A DNA stretch of 64,000 nt from Stagnimonas aquatica (GTDB taxonomy: Bacteria; Pseudomonadota; Gammaproteobacteria; Nevskiales; Nevskiaceae), in assembly GCF_003730135.1 (NCBI RefSeq), contig NZ_RJVO01000001.1:706001-770000 (forward strand). Reading direction: 5' to 3'. Below the pieces are notes generated by a model. That model had not been told where the DNA came from and did no database searches. It saw nothing but the letters and a program-made list of their open reading frames with translations. This document shows positions 54,938-63,236 of this stretch, piece after piece. Every line of letters begins with the position of its first letter. The stretch's first letter is position 1. Made by a program: the position numbers and the translations under genes.

Positions 54938-55178
54938 ATTGTTATCACGCGATCCCTGCCCCTGAGCTACTCCCCCTCGCCAAAAAAGCGCCCCTTGAAC
55001 CCAATGAGCGCTCCTTACAAAGCCTCTGAAATTTTGTCCGTATCAACTTGTTATGCGGCACAATTTCAGAGGCTTTGTAATAGCACACCAAGCGGTCATT
55101 CATACAGCTCAAAAAGATGTCTACGCTGTGCGGCTTTGCCCCAAGAATTACCCGCCGAAACCGCCTAACAATTACTAA
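54863..55178 (-). repeat. Cassette C2: duplicate 316-bp cassette
   Basis: Exact copy of C4. The inverted repeat arms are at 55015-55033 and 55062-55080; the 52-codon sense frame is 54945-55103. At its right end GTTAG occurs twice, 11 bp apart (minus strand), which hints at an old fused recombination site. Confidence 0.8.
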
Positions 55179-55274
55179 CGCCCAAGCTCACCGGCAGGCC
55201 GCGCCTTCGGAGAACCACCATGAAAAGAACTGAACGCGAGGCGCGGACTGTCCGAGTGCAGCGCCTTGTTGGAC
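55175..55274 (-). other. attC site of cassette C1
   Basis: Cores CTAAC (55175-55179) and GTTGGA (55268-55273). It is long (about 100 bp); arms TCACCGG/CCGAGTGCA and GGCCGCGCC/GGCGCGGAC with a 30-base loop that contains an ATG for a plus-strand frame. Confidence 0.7.
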
Positions 55275-55429
55275 GGAACGACAAGATTTACTGGGCCAAG
55301 TTTCGAGGTTGCATAGCCGAAAAAGCAGCCAAGCGCGGACTCGATGAAAACGAGGCTGGAAGAGCAGTAAACCGGCGCCTTGTCGCTCTCTGTCATGAGA
55401 TTGGACTTATTCCGCCCAACGCCAATTAG
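55220..55429 (+). CDS. Cassette C1 possible reverse-oriented small protein
   Basis: A 69-codon frame that starts inside the attC loop (ribosome site GGAG) and ends just beyond the attI junction. It is Arg/Lys/Glu-rich with a plausible helical pattern (GLDENEAGRAVNRRLVALCHEIGL). A shorter form from a later start is possible. The minus-strand frame is mostly attC translation. C1 is only 241 bp, so it may also be an expression or regulatory cassette. Confidence 0.35.
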   Translation: MKRTEREARTVRVQRLVGRNDKIYWAKFRGCIAEKAAKRGLDENEAGRAVNRRLVALCHEIGLIPPNAN

Positions 55430-55500
55430 ATGGAACACGGATCGCCGCCTAATCTGGCGGCACGTCCGTATAATCTGGAAAGGGAAATTTCAACATGCTG
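55414..55500 (-). promoter_or_regulatory. attI region and candidate cassette promoter Pc
   Basis: The attI/C1 junction is the GTTGGGC core (55414-55420 on the other strand). On the minus strand TTGAAA (55488-55493) and TATACG (55467-55472) are 15 bp apart, a possible though short-spaced Pc. A GCCGCC/GGCGGC dyad lies at 55444-55461. On the plus strand a TATAAT (55469-55474) may serve intI. No LexA box is obvious. Confidence 0.5.
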
Positions 55501-55537
55501 AATCCACAGAAGATTCGCAGTTGGGGAGGGATGAAAC

Positions 55538-56527
55538 ATGGAACAGAGGGTGGACACGGCCAAGGCTCCCAAGTTGTTGGACCAAGTTCGGCTCCGCATG
55601 CGGGCCAAGCACTACAGCCTCCGCACCGAACAGTCTTATTTGCACTGGATTAAACGCTTCATTCTTTTCCACGGCAAGCGGCATCCGCGTGACATGGGCG
55701 CGCCGGAAGTCGAGGCCTTTCTGACCGCGCTAGCGGTCGAATTGAAGGTCGCTGCGGCAACCCAGAACCTGGCTTTGGCCGCAGTGCTGTTCTTGTACCG
55801 GGAGATACTCGGAGTTGATCTGCCCTGGCTCGACGGAGTGACCCGAGCCAAGAAGCCGGAGCGCCTGCCGGTCGTGCTGGGCACCTCTGAGGTGCAACGC
55901 CTGCTGCAAAACCTGGGCGATGACCGGCCCTCGGCGCTGTTGGTTCGCCTCCTGTACGGGACGGGTTTGCGCTTGATGGAGGGTTTGCGCCTTCGCGTGC
56001 AGGACTTCGATCTGGAGCGCAAGCAACTCACAGTGCGGCATGGCAAGGGCGGCAAGGATCGTGTCACGGTTCTGCCTCAATCGCTGCTGCTACCGCTGAA
56101 ACAGCATCTGGATGAACGCAAGCAGTTGTTCGACCGGGATGTCCTGGCCGGTGTGGGTAGCGTCTACCTGCCGGGCGCGCTGGCTCGCAAGTATCCGAAT
56201 GCGGCGCGGGAATGGATTTGGCAGTACGTCTTCGTGGCGGCTGGCTTATCGGCCGATCCAGAGAGCGGCGAGATTCGCCGCCATCATCTCGATGAGTCTG
56301 TGGTTCAGAAACTGGTTCGTCGCGCCGCCCAGAAGGCCGGCATCACCCGGCCGGTTTCGCCGCATGTACTCCGTCATTCGTTTGCTACCCATCTTCTGGA
56401 GTCGGGCTACGACATACGCACAGTGCAGGAGTTGCTCGGGCACAGCGACGTGAGCACCACCATGATCTACACCCATGTACTGAATCGCGGTGGACGGGGA
56501 GTGGTGAGTCCGCTGGATCGCGTGTAG
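55538..56527 (+). CDS. intI: Integron integrase IntI
   Basis: A 329-residue tyrosine recombinase with all catalytic residues: Arg145 (TGLRLMEG), His276-x2-Arg279 (SPHVLRHSF), His302 and nucleophile Tyr311 (MIYTH). The IntI-specific insertion is present (about residues 214-252: [19 protein letters not shown]...RRHHLDESV), which sets it apart from XerC/D. It binds single-stranded attC and inserts cassettes at attI. The ATG follows GGGGAGGG at seven bases. It appears intact, so the integron may still be active. Confidence 0.95.
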   Translation: MEQRVDTAKAPKLLDQVRLRMRAKHYSLRTEQSYLHWIKRFILFHGKRHPRDMGAPEVEAFLTALAVELKVAAATQNLALAAVLFLYREILGVDLPWLDGVTRAKKPERLPVVLGTSEVQRLLQNLGDDRPSALLVRLLYGTGLRLMEGLRLRVQDFDLERKQLTVRHGKGGKDRVTVLPQSLLLPLKQHLDERKQLFDRDVLAGVGSVYLPGALARKYPNAAREWIWQYVFVAAGLSADPESGEIRRHHLDESVVQKLVRRAAQKAGITRPVSPHVLRHSFATHLLESGYDIRTVQELLGHSDVSTTMIYTHVLNRGGRGVVSPLDRV

Positions 56528-56599
56528 CGGCCAAGGCCGCCAATGTTCAAGCTGCGGTACTTCCTCAGTACCACCGTGCTCCGCCTACCGCCCCCACCC

Positions 56600-56627
56600 T
56601 AACCCTCCCCCGCAAGCGAGGGAGGGA
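56600..56627. repeat. Palindromic repeat, single hairpin
   Basis: CCCTCCCCCGCAAGCGAGGGAGGG-type hairpin in the gap after intI; related to the elements at 26554 and 57850. Confidence 0.6.
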
Positions 56628-56654
56628 ACCCAACCGTGACGGAGCCCGCGCCAG

Positions 56655-57335
56655 CTAACGCTCCATCGCCTGCGCCGGCAGGCACCAGGGCGCGAAGTGC
56701 TGCGGCGCCAGCACGGCGCCGAGCGAGGCGGCGCCCAGGCTCACCAGCAGGACGGCGGTGAGGCGGCGCAGGGTCGGCGCCCGCAGCAAACCTTGCAGGG
56801 CCTGACCACCACCAGCGAGCAGCGGTACGGTGCCCAGGCCAAAGGCGGCCATCAGCAGGGCGCCGCTCAGCGCGCCGCCACCGGCGGTGGCGAGAAACAA
56901 AAGACCGTAGAGCAAGGCGCAGGGCATCAGCGACCACACCAGGCCGCGCACGAGCAGGCGCAGCGGACTGGGTGCGGCGCCAGAGAGGCGGCGCAGCAGG
57001 TGGTGACCGTGGCAGTCCGCCACCGGTCGGCGCAGGTAGGAAACGCCGATCAGCACCAGCACCGCACCGGCCAGGGCCTGCAGCCAGCCGCTGAATTCGC
57101 GCGCCGGCAGCCACAGCATCAGGCGCGCGCCGAGGTAGCCGGCGGCGGCGCCCATCAGCGCGTAGCCCAGCACCCGGCCCAGGTGCAGCCACAGCAGGGG
57201 GCTCATCGAAGCGGGGGCGCCGCGCAGTTGCAGGGTCTGCACCGGGCCGCACATCAGGGCGCAATGCGGGCTCAGCGCCAGGCCGGCCAGCAGCATCGCC
57301 GGGATGCTCAGCTCGTGCACCGGCAGCAGCATCAT
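56655..57335 (-). CDS. TauE/SafE-like membrane protein of the cbb3 locus
   Basis: A 226-residue protein with six membrane helices and an MCGPVQTLQ segment after a CALMC motif near residue 27-30, as in the small sulfite-exporter-like proteins found next to cbb3 oxidase assembly genes. Some homologues carry copper or thiols across the membrane; the role is not proven. It is the last gene of the unit and is 12 bp from the DksA-like gene. Confidence 0.78.
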   Translation of the reverse strand: MMLLPVHELSIPAMLLAGLALSPHCALMCGPVQTLQLRGAPASMSPLLWLHLGRVLGYALMGAAAGYLGARLMLWLPAREFSGWLQALAGAVLVLIGVSYLRRPVADCHGHHLLRRLSGAAPSPLRLLVRGLVWSLMPCALLYGLLFLATAGGGALSGALLMAAFGLGTVPLLAGGGQALQGLLRAPTLRRLTAVLLVSLGAASLGAVLAPQHFAPWCLPAQAMER

Positions 57336-57347
57336 CGCCGGCTCTCT

Positions 57348-57725
57348 CTAGGACCGGCCGTTACCGGGCTTGCGGTCGCTGGCGCAGTCCTGGCAGGTGG
57401 TGGCGTCGGGCAGCGCGGCTAGGCGCGCGCCCGCGATCTCCTCGCCGCAGATTTCGCAGAGGCCGTAGAGGCCGGCATCGAGCTTTTCGATGGCATGGCT
57501 CACCTGCCGCAGTTCGGCGGCGGTGGCTTCGGCCAGGCGGTCGAGCACCTCGTCGTTCTCGCGCTCGGTGGCCTGCTCGCTGAAGTCGGCGGACAGCGGC
57601 TGCTCCTGGCGCTGGCGGTCGCGCTGGATGCGCACCAGGCGCTCGGCCAGTTCGGCACGCCGGCCGCGCAGCACGGTGCGGGCCTTGGGAAGATTCTGGG
57701 CGGCGGTCGCCGGGCTGGGGGTCAT
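57348..57725 (-). CDS. TraR/DksA-type zinc-finger protein
   Basis: A 125-residue DksA-superfamily protein: a coiled coil (about residues 20-75) and a zinc finger with Cys90, Cys93, Cys111 and Cys114 (GLCEICGEEI, TTCQDC). The acidic coiled-coil tip is altered relative to DksA, so it is a shorter paralogue that may bind RNA polymerase. An FNR-type box lies 60 bp upstream, which links it to low-oxygen growth. Confidence 0.8.
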   Translation of the reverse strand: MTPSPATAAQNLPKARTVLRGRRAELAERLVRIQRDRQRQEQPLSADFSEQATERENDEVLDRLAEATAAELRQVSHAIEKLDAGLYGLCEICGEEIAGARLAALPDATTCQDCASDRKPGNGRS

Positions 57726-57785
57726 CGCGAACTCCTTGCGTTTTTGAGGCTGGGAGGATGCTCGGCGAGTGGGCGCAAGGCCGCG

Positions 57786-57799
57786 TTGACGCAGATCAA
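57786..57799. promoter_or_regulatory. FNR-type box upstream of the DksA-like gene
   Basis: TTGACGCAGATCAA is a perfect TTGAY-N4-RTCAA dyad. It is 60 bp upstream of the start on the minus strand; the possible -10 (GAGCAT) is weak. Confidence 0.65.
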
Positions 57800-57849
57800 T
57801 CTGGGCGGACGGAGGCGTGCCCACGGTGGGTGAACGCCCCCATCCCGGC

Positions 57850-57872
57850 CTTCCCCCGCAAGCGGGGGAAGG
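57850..57872. repeat. Palindromic repeat, single hairpin
   Basis: CTTCCCCCGCAAGCGGGGGAAG stem-loop 26 bp after the ccoS stop; it may also end the cco transcript. Confidence 0.6.
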
Positions 57873-57897
57873 AGTACCGCGTAGTCGCTTGGTCGCG

Positions 57898-58038
57898 CTA
57901 AGGCTCGTCGTCGGGCATGCGGCTGCCGACTTGGTCGAGCGAGTCGTACTGGCCGCTGTACAGCGCCCACACCAGCAGGGCGCCGGCGAAGGCGACCACG
58001 GCGACACCCAGGGGGATCAGCAGGTAGAGGATTTGCAT
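57898..58038 (-). CDS. ccoS: cbb3 oxidase maturation protein CcoS
   Basis: A 46-residue protein with one membrane helix (LLIPLGVAVVAFAGALLVWALYSGQYDSLD), the defining CcoS pattern, with a short acidic tail. CcoS is needed for haem and copper insertion into cbb3 oxidase. It starts inside the end of ccoI (22-bp overlap), so translation is coupled. Confidence 0.88.
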   Translation of the reverse strand: MQILYLLIPLGVAVVAFAGALLVWALYSGQYDSLDQVGSRMPDDEP

Positions 58039-60296
58039 GATGCGATGCCGGTCGCGGGAACGGCCGCCTCGTTGGTGGGCGGGGAGCGCCCGGATGTTTT
58101 CTGAGGCGCTGGCGGTGCGACGCGCAGGGCGTTGGCAACCACCAGCAGGGAAGAGATCGACATGCCCAGCGCCGCCAGCCAGGGCGTGAGCGCGCCGGAG
58201 AACGCCAGCGGCAGCATCACCAGGTTGTAGCCCAGGGCCCAGCCCAGGTTCTCGCGCACGCGCCGCGCCGCCTGCGCGGCCACCTGCCGCAGCAGCCGCA
58301 GGCCGGCGAGGCTGTCGCCGGTGAGGATCACGTCGGCGCGCGCCTGCGCCAGTGCGGCGCCGCCGGGCATGGCAATGCCGATGTCGGCGGCGGCCAGCAG
58401 CGGCGCGTCGTTGATGCCGTCGCCCACCGCCATCACCACTGCTCCTTGCTGTTGCAGGGCGCGCAGGCTGGTGAGCTTCTGCTCCGGGGTCTGGCGCCAT
58501 TGCGCCTCGGCGATGCCCAGTTGCCGCGCGAGCTGGCGTACTGCTGCCTCGCTGTCGCCGCTGGCGAGTTGCAGGCTCACGCCCTCCTGCCGCAGTGCGG
58601 CGAGGGCGGCGGCGGCATCCGGACGTGGCTGTGCCGCCAGGCCGAACAGCGCCAGCGCCCGGCCTTCGCGCGCCAGCGCCACCCAGGTATTCGCCGCGTC
58701 GGCGGATGCGGGCTGGCCCTCAGCAACCAGGCCCAGGCGCTCAGGCGCGCCCAGCCAGTAGCCTTGTCCCGCCACCTTGCCGAGCACACCGCCCTGCGGG
58801 TCCAGCTCCACCTCGGTGGCGGGCGCCACCCGGCCGGCGGCCGCCACCAGGGCGCGGGCAATCGGGTGCTGTAGCGGCTGCTCCAGCGCGGCGGCGATGG
58901 CCAGCGCCTCGGCATCACCCAGCTCCGCCAGCGGCCGCACCGCCACCAGGCGCAGGCTGGCCTCGGTGAGGGTGCCGGTCTTGTCGAACAGCGCGTGGCT
59001 CAGGTGCGGCAGGCGCGCCAGTGCGGAAGGGTGCGCCAGCAGCACGCCGGCCGCGGCGAGCCGGCTGCTGGCGGCGGCGTACACCGCCGGCATCGCCAGC
59101 GACAGCGCGCAGGGGCAGCTCACCACCAGCACCGCCAGCAGCACGTTGAGCGCCTGCTCGGGGTCGCGCGGCCACCACCAGGCGGTGGCGGCCAGGGCCA
59201 GCAGCAGCACCGCCAGCACGAAGCGGCCGGCGATGCGGTCCGCCAGCAGTTGCGCCGGCGGCTTGTCGCGCTGCGCTTCCTGCAACAGCCGGGTGATCGC
59301 CGCCAGCCGGGTGGCGTTGCCGGCGTTGCTCACCTTCAGGTCGATGGCGCGGGCGCCGACGTTGAGGCTGCCGGCCAGCAGGCGCGCATCGCGCAGATGC
59401 CGCACCGGATGCGACTCGCCGCTGAGCAGGGCCTCGTCGAGATCGGCGGCGGCATCCAGCAACTGGCCGTCGGCGGGCAGCGCTTCGCCGGGCGCGACGC
59501 GCACCACGTCGCCGGCTTGCAGGGCGATCAGCGGCACGTTGCGCGGCTCGCCGTCTTCGATGCGGACGGCGGTGAGCGCGCGGCGGCCGGCGAGCAGACG
59601 CAGGCGCTCGCCGGCGAGCGCGCGGCTGCGGCCTTCCAGATAGCGGCCGGTGCCGAGCAGCATCACGAACATGGTGGCGGCGTCGAAGTAGAGCGCGCCC
59701 TCGCCGGCCATCACCCGCCAGGCGCTGGCGAAGTAGGCGATGAGGATGGACGCCGCCACCGGCACATCCATGCCCAGGCTGCGGTCGCGCAAGGAGCGCC
59801 AGGCGGCGGCCAGAAACGGCCAGCCGCTGTAGAACACCGCCGGCGTCGCCAGCAGCCACTGCGTCCAGCGCAGCAACTGCGAGACGCCGGGGTCGATCAC
59901 GTCGAAGTATTCCGGCCAGGCCAGCATCATCACCTGCATGGCGCAGATCACCGCCACGCCCACGCGCGCCAGCGCGGCGCGGCGCTCGCGCTGGCCGGCC
60001 TGCACGGCCTGATCCTGCGCCAGCACCTGCGGCCGGTAGCCGGCGCGGTCCAGGCGCTCGATGGCTTCCGACAGCGGCACGGCCTGTGGCGCGAACACGA
60101 ACTCGACGGTGCGGCTGGCGAGGTTCACCCGCACGTCGCTGGCGACGCCGGCGAGCGCGCGCTCGACACCGCGCACGCAGGCGCCACAGTGCACGCCATC
60201 CACCGCCAGCAGCACCTCGCGGCGGCCGCCGGCCAGCGGCGTGCTGACCGCCTCCAGCAACTCCGGCCGGTCGTAGGTCTGCCAGCGCGGGTCCAT
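58017..60296 (-). CDS. ccoI: Copper P1B-type ATPase CcoI
   Basis: A 759-residue P-type ATPase. N-terminal metal domain with GVHCGACVRG, membrane metal site CPC (SCPCALSLAMP), phosphorylation site DKTGT and hinge GDGINDAPLL are all present. CcoI exports copper for the CuB centre of cbb3 oxidase. It follows the CcoH-like gene with a one-base overlap (TGATG) and overlaps ccoS, fixing it in the operon. Confidence 0.93.
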   Translation of the reverse strand: MDPRWQTYDRPELLEAVSTPLAGGRREVLLAVDGVHCGACVRGVERALAGVASDVRVNLASRTVEFVFAPQAVPLSEAIERLDRAGYRPQVLAQDQAVQAGQRERRAALARVGVAVICAMQVMMLAWPEYFDVIDPGVSQLLRWTQWLLATPAVFYSGWPFLAAAWRSLRDRSLGMDVPVAASILIAYFASAWRVMAGEGALYFDAATMFVMLLGTGRYLEGRSRALAGERLRLLAGRRALTAVRIEDGEPRNVPLIALQAGDVVRVAPGEALPADGQLLDAAADLDEALLSGESHPVRHLRDARLLAGSLNVGARAIDLKVSNAGNATRLAAITRLLQEAQRDKPPAQLLADRIAGRFVLAVLLLALAATAWWWPRDPEQALNVLLAVLVVSCPCALSLAMPAVYAAASSRLAAAGVLLAHPSALARLPHLSHALFDKTGTLTEASLRLVAVRPLAELGDAEALAIAAALEQPLQHPIARALVAAAGRVAPATEVELDPQGGVLGKVAGQGYWLGAPERLGLVAEGQPASADAANTWVALAREGRALALFGLAAQPRPDAAAALAALRQEGVSLQLASGDSEAAVRQLARQLGIAEAQWRQTPEQKLTSLRALQQQGAVVMAVGDGINDAPLLAAADIGIAMPGGAALAQARADVILTGDSLAGLRLLRQVAAQAARRVRENLGWALGYNLVMLPLAFSGALTPWLAALGMSISSLLVVANALRVAPPAPQKTSGRSPPTNEAAVPATGIASCKSSTC

Positions 60297-60481
60297 CAGT
60301 GGCCCTTGGGCGCGACGCTGGTTTCGGCGATGGGCGTGAAGCCCTGCCGGGACGCGGTGAGGATGGTCAGCACGCCGGCCGCCAGCACCGCCGCCGGCAG
60401 GCCGAAGATCAGCAGCAGTTCGGCCAGCGGCAGGCGCGGCTTGCGGCGGCGGTCGGGCGGGGTTTGCGTGGGCTCAGTCAT
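60296..60481 (-). CDS. Short CcoH-like membrane protein
   Basis: A 61-residue protein with a basic N-terminus and one membrane helix (about 19-43) with pattern LIFGLPAAVLAAGVLTILTAS similar to the start of FixH/CcoH. It lacks the usual periplasmic domain (FixH is about 160 residues). Position between ccoG and ccoI supports a CcoH identity. It overlaps ccoG by eight bases and ccoI by one. Confidence 0.6.
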   Translation of the reverse strand: MTEPTQTPPDRRRKPRLPLAELLLIFGLPAAVLAAGVLTILTASRQGFTPIAETSVAPKGH

Positions 60482-61886
60482 GCGCTTCTCCGGCGATGAA
60501 ACTGGCGCTGCGCTCGCGCTGGAGCTTGGGATCGTCCTCGGCGACCAGGCTGAACTTGAGGCTGTGGATGCCATGCAGACCCTCCTCTTCGTGTTCGTCA
60601 TCGGATGCCTGGCTGCGCACGCTCACCGTCAGCGCCTGGGCCTCGCCGCGACCAACCAGCAGGCTGTCCGGCACCGCCAGGAAACGGCGGCCATCCGGCG
60701 AGCTGACCGAGAGCTTGAAGCGGTGCGCGGCGGAAGTCTCGTTGCTCACCTTCAGGGTGTAGAGGTTCTCGATGGCGCCGTCGTCCAGCTCGCGGTACAG
60801 CGAGTGGCGGTCGCGGATCACGTCGAACTGCACCGGCGTGCGCAGCAGGATCGCCACCACGAAGCCGACGCAGAGCGCGGCCCAGATCAGGCCGTAGCCG
60901 ATCACCCGTGGACGCAGCAGGCGGAACTTCTGCCCGGCCTCCTCGTGGGCGCTGGTATAGCGGATCAGGCCGCGCGGCTTGTGCACCGAGTCCATCACGC
61001 TGTTGCAGGCGTCCACGCAGGCCGCGCAGGCGATGCACTCGTATTGCAGACCCTTGCGGATGTCGATGCCGGTGGGGCAGACCTGCACGCACAGCGAGCA
61101 GTCCACGCAGTCGCCGGCCGGCAGGCCGCCGAGCTTGGCCACCGACTTGCGCGGCTCGCCACGCTTCTGGTCGTAGGAGATGACCAGGGTGTCCTTGTCG
61201 AACATCGCGCTCTGGAAGCGCGCGTAGGGGCACATGTACTTGCACACCTGCTCGCGCATCACCCCGGCGTTGCCCCAGGTGGCAAAGCCGTAGAACAGGG
61301 TCCAGAACAGCGGCCAGCCGCTCAGTTGCAGCGCGAAGAACTCGGGGAACAGCTCGCGCGCCGGCACGAAGTAGGCGACGAAGCTCAGCCCGGTGAACAG
61401 CGCGAAGCCGGCCCACAGCAGGTGCTTGGCGCCCCGGCGCAGGATCTTCTCGGCGCCCCAGGGCGCGCGGTCGAGCTTGATGCGCGCGTAGCGGTCGCCC
61501 TCGGCGAGGTGCTCCATCCAGATGAAGGCCTCGGTCCACACCGTCTGCGGGCAGGCATAGCCGCACCACAGCCGCCCGCCCAGGGTGGTGAAGAAGAACA
61601 GCGTCAGCGCCGCGATCAGCAGCAGCCAGGTGAGAAAGATGAGGTCCTGCGGCGCCAGCGTCAGCGTGAAGACGTGGAAGCGACGGTGCGGCAGGTCCAA
61701 CCAGACCAGGGGCGTGTCGCCGATCTGGATCCAGGGCGCGAGGTAATAGAAGCCGAGCAGCAGCAGCATCGCCAGCACCCGCAGCCGGGCATAGCGGCCC
61801 TGGGCGCGGCGCGACTGGATCTTCGCCGACGACTCGTAGAGCAGCCCCGGCTTTTCGGTGGCCGGCGGCTTAGTGGAGGTGCTCAT
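60474..61886 (-). CDS. ccoG: cbb3 oxidase accessory protein CcoG
   Basis: A 470-residue membrane iron-sulfur protein: five membrane helices, the RLWCGYACPQTVWTE segment, two ferredoxin motifs (CVDCSLCVQVCPTG and CIACAACVDACN), and a C-terminal Ig-like domain. CcoG is a cupric reductase that helps copper delivery to the oxidase. It overlaps the small orf upstream by 17 bases and the CcoH-like gene downstream by eight. Confidence 0.92.
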   Translation of the reverse strand: MSTSTKPPATEKPGLLYESSAKIQSRRAQGRYARLRVLAMLLLLGFYYLAPWIQIGDTPLVWLDLPHRRFHVFTLTLAPQDLIFLTWLLLIAALTLFFFTTLGGRLWCGYACPQTVWTEAFIWMEHLAEGDRYARIKLDRAPWGAEKILRRGAKHLLWAGFALFTGLSFVAYFVPARELFPEFFALQLSGWPLFWTLFYGFATWGNAGVMREQVCKYMCPYARFQSAMFDKDTLVISYDQKRGEPRKSVAKLGGLPAGDCVDCSLCVQVCPTGIDIRKGLQYECIACAACVDACNSVMDSVHKPRGLIRYTSAHEEAGQKFRLLRPRVIGYGLIWAALCVGFVVAILLRTPVQFDVIRDRHSLYRELDDGAIENLYTLKVSNETSAAHRFKLSVSSPDGRRFLAVPDSLLVGRGEAQALTVSVRSQASDDEHEEEGLHGIHSLKFSLVAEDDPKLQRERSASFIAGEAHD

Positions 61887-62199
61887 TCGGCGCCTCCGGC
61901 GGCAGCGGCACTGCCGGCGAACCGGCCTGGGTCAGCAGCGCCGCGATGGCGGCTGGCGCAGCGGCGGCCAGCCAGCACATGAAGAATCCGAACGACAGCT
62001 CGGCCAGGCCGAGCGTCGCCGCATACTCCTCTGGCAGCAGCAGCAGCCAGGTCAACAGCATGGGAATGGCTCCGAGAAAACTGGCCCAGAGCGTGATCGC
62101 CACCAGCCGGGCTCCCGGACGGGAGCCCAGGCCCTTGGCCGCAGCCTGCCGAAGCAGGGCCTCGGCCTGGATTTCCTCGCTGGTGTGATCGTCGCTCAT
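61870..62199 (-). CDS. Hypothetical membrane protein between ccoP and ccoG
   Basis: A 109-residue protein with a charged N-terminus and two membrane helices (about 32-55 and 65-90). I do not recognise a family. It overlaps the ccoP stop by four bases and the ccoG start by 17, so it is firmly embedded in the operon; a role in cbb3 assembly is inferred from that alone. Confidence 0.6.
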   Translation of the reverse strand: MSDDHTSEEIQAEALLRQAAAKGLGSRPGARLVAITLWASFLGAIPMLLTWLLLLPEEYAATLGLAELSFGFFMCWLAAAAPAAIAALLTQAGSPAVPLPPEAPNEHLH

Positions 62200-63077
62200 G
62201 GGTTTTGCGAGAGGCTGTAGACGTAGCTGGAGACGACCCGGATATCGTCGGCGCTGAGGATGTCCTTGTGCGCCGGCATGCTGCTCTTGCGGCCGAACAG
62301 GATGGTCTCGCGGATCTTCTCGCGGCTACCGCCATGCAACCAGATGTTGTCGGTGAGGTTGGGCGCACCGATGTAGGGATTGCCCTTGCCGTCGGCGCCG
62401 TGACAGGCCGCGCAGGTGATGGCGAAGGTCTTCATCGCGTTCTCGCGCCGCTCCGGGCTGAACTTCGGATCGGACCAGTGCTTTACGGTGTCGATCAGAT
62501 CGTCGGCGACCTTGGGGTCGAGCGTGGCGTTGAAGAACGGCATCTGGCCCTGGCGACCATTGCTGATGGAGGCAACGATGGCCTCCGGCGTGCCGCCGTA
62601 GAGCCAGTCCTTGTCCGCCAGGTTGGGAAAGCCGCGCGCGCCGTGGGCATCGGCGCCGTGGCAGCCGGCGCAGTTGTTCAGGAACACCTCGCGGCCCAGC
62701 GACAGTGCCGCCGGATCCTTGGCCAGGGCGGCGACATCACGGTCGCCCAAGGTGGCGTACACCGCCTGGCGCTTGGCCTTGACCACGGCCATGCGTTCGG
62801 CGAGCTGCTTCTCCTGGGTCCAGCCGCTCTTGCCGGTGAAGGCACCCAGGCCCGGGTAGTAGACGAGATAGCCGACGCCGAACACCACGGTGAGGATGAA
62901 CATGTTCAGCCACCAGCGCGGCAGCGGATTGTTGTACTCGCGCAGGTCGTCGTCCCAGACATGGCCGGTGGTGCTTTCCCCCGGCGCTCCCCGGGCGTTG
63001 CTGAACAGCAGCCAGAGGCAGCCGATGATGGAGGCGACGGCGATGACGGCGATGAACCAGTGCCAGGGAGCGTTCAT
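62196..63077 (-). CDS. ccoP: cbb3 oxidase subunit III, dihaem CcoP
   Basis: A 293-residue protein: two N-terminal membrane helices (about 6-26 and 55-75), the FixP N-terminal signature (VWDDDLREYNNPLPRWW) and two c-type haem sites, CAGCH (136-140) and CAACH (222-226). It passes electrons from cytochrome c to CcoO/CcoN. The start overlaps the upstream 53-residue gene by four bases. Confidence 0.95.
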   Translation of the reverse strand: MNAPWHWFIAVIAVASIIGCLWLLFSNARGAPGESTTGHVWDDDLREYNNPLPRWWLNMFILTVVFGVGYLVYYPGLGAFTGKSGWTQEKQLAERMAVVKAKRQAVYATLGDRDVAALAKDPAALSLGREVFLNNCAGCHGADAHGARGFPNLADKDWLYGGTPEAIVASISNGRQGQMPFFNATLDPKVADDLIDTVKHWSDPKFSPERRENAMKTFAITCAACHGADGKGNPYIGAPNLTDNIWLHGGSREKIRETILFGRKSSMPAHKDILSADDIRVVSSYVYSLSQNP

Positions 63078-63235
63078 GACCGCGCCCCTCCCGACTTGCG
63101 CACCGCCGCCGGGCCGCGATGGGCGAGCCGGGGACGGTGCGGATGGCCGCTCAGCGCGAGCCAGCTCACGCCGAGGGCCAGGGACAACAACAAGGCACCG
63201 ATGAACCAGTGCCAGTAGGTCAGAACCATGTCCAT
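63074..63235 (-). CDS. 53-residue membrane protein between ccoQ and ccoP
   Basis: One hydrophobic helix (about 4-24, YWHWFIGALLLSLALG) followed by a basic, His/Arg-rich tail. The stop overlaps the ccoP start by four bases; the frame starts two bases before the ccoQ stop. Its opening resembles the first helix of CcoP itself (PWHWFIAVI), so it may be a duplicated fragment. Function unknown. Confidence 0.55.
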   Translation of the reverse strand: MDMVLTYWHWFIGALLLSLALGVSWLALSGHPHRPRLAHRGPAAVRKSGGARS

Positions 63236-63236
63236 T

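Larger units (their letters stand above)
51348..56527. mobile_element. Chromosomal integron: nine cassettes, attI and intI
   Basis: An IntI integrase gene (plus strand) with attI upstream, and to its left nine attC sites that divide 51.35-55.42 kb into cassettes. In every attC the arm with the extra base is on the right when read on the plus strand, so all cassettes are oriented leftward, away from intI, as in other integrons. The array GC is clearly lower than that of the flanks. Cassettes are numbered C1 (next to attI) to C9 (distal). Confidence 0.92.

Noticed and set aside
58995-61982. A 995-codon open frame on the plus strand
   Set aside because: It is antisense to ccoI, ccoH-like and ccoG. 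No motif is seen.
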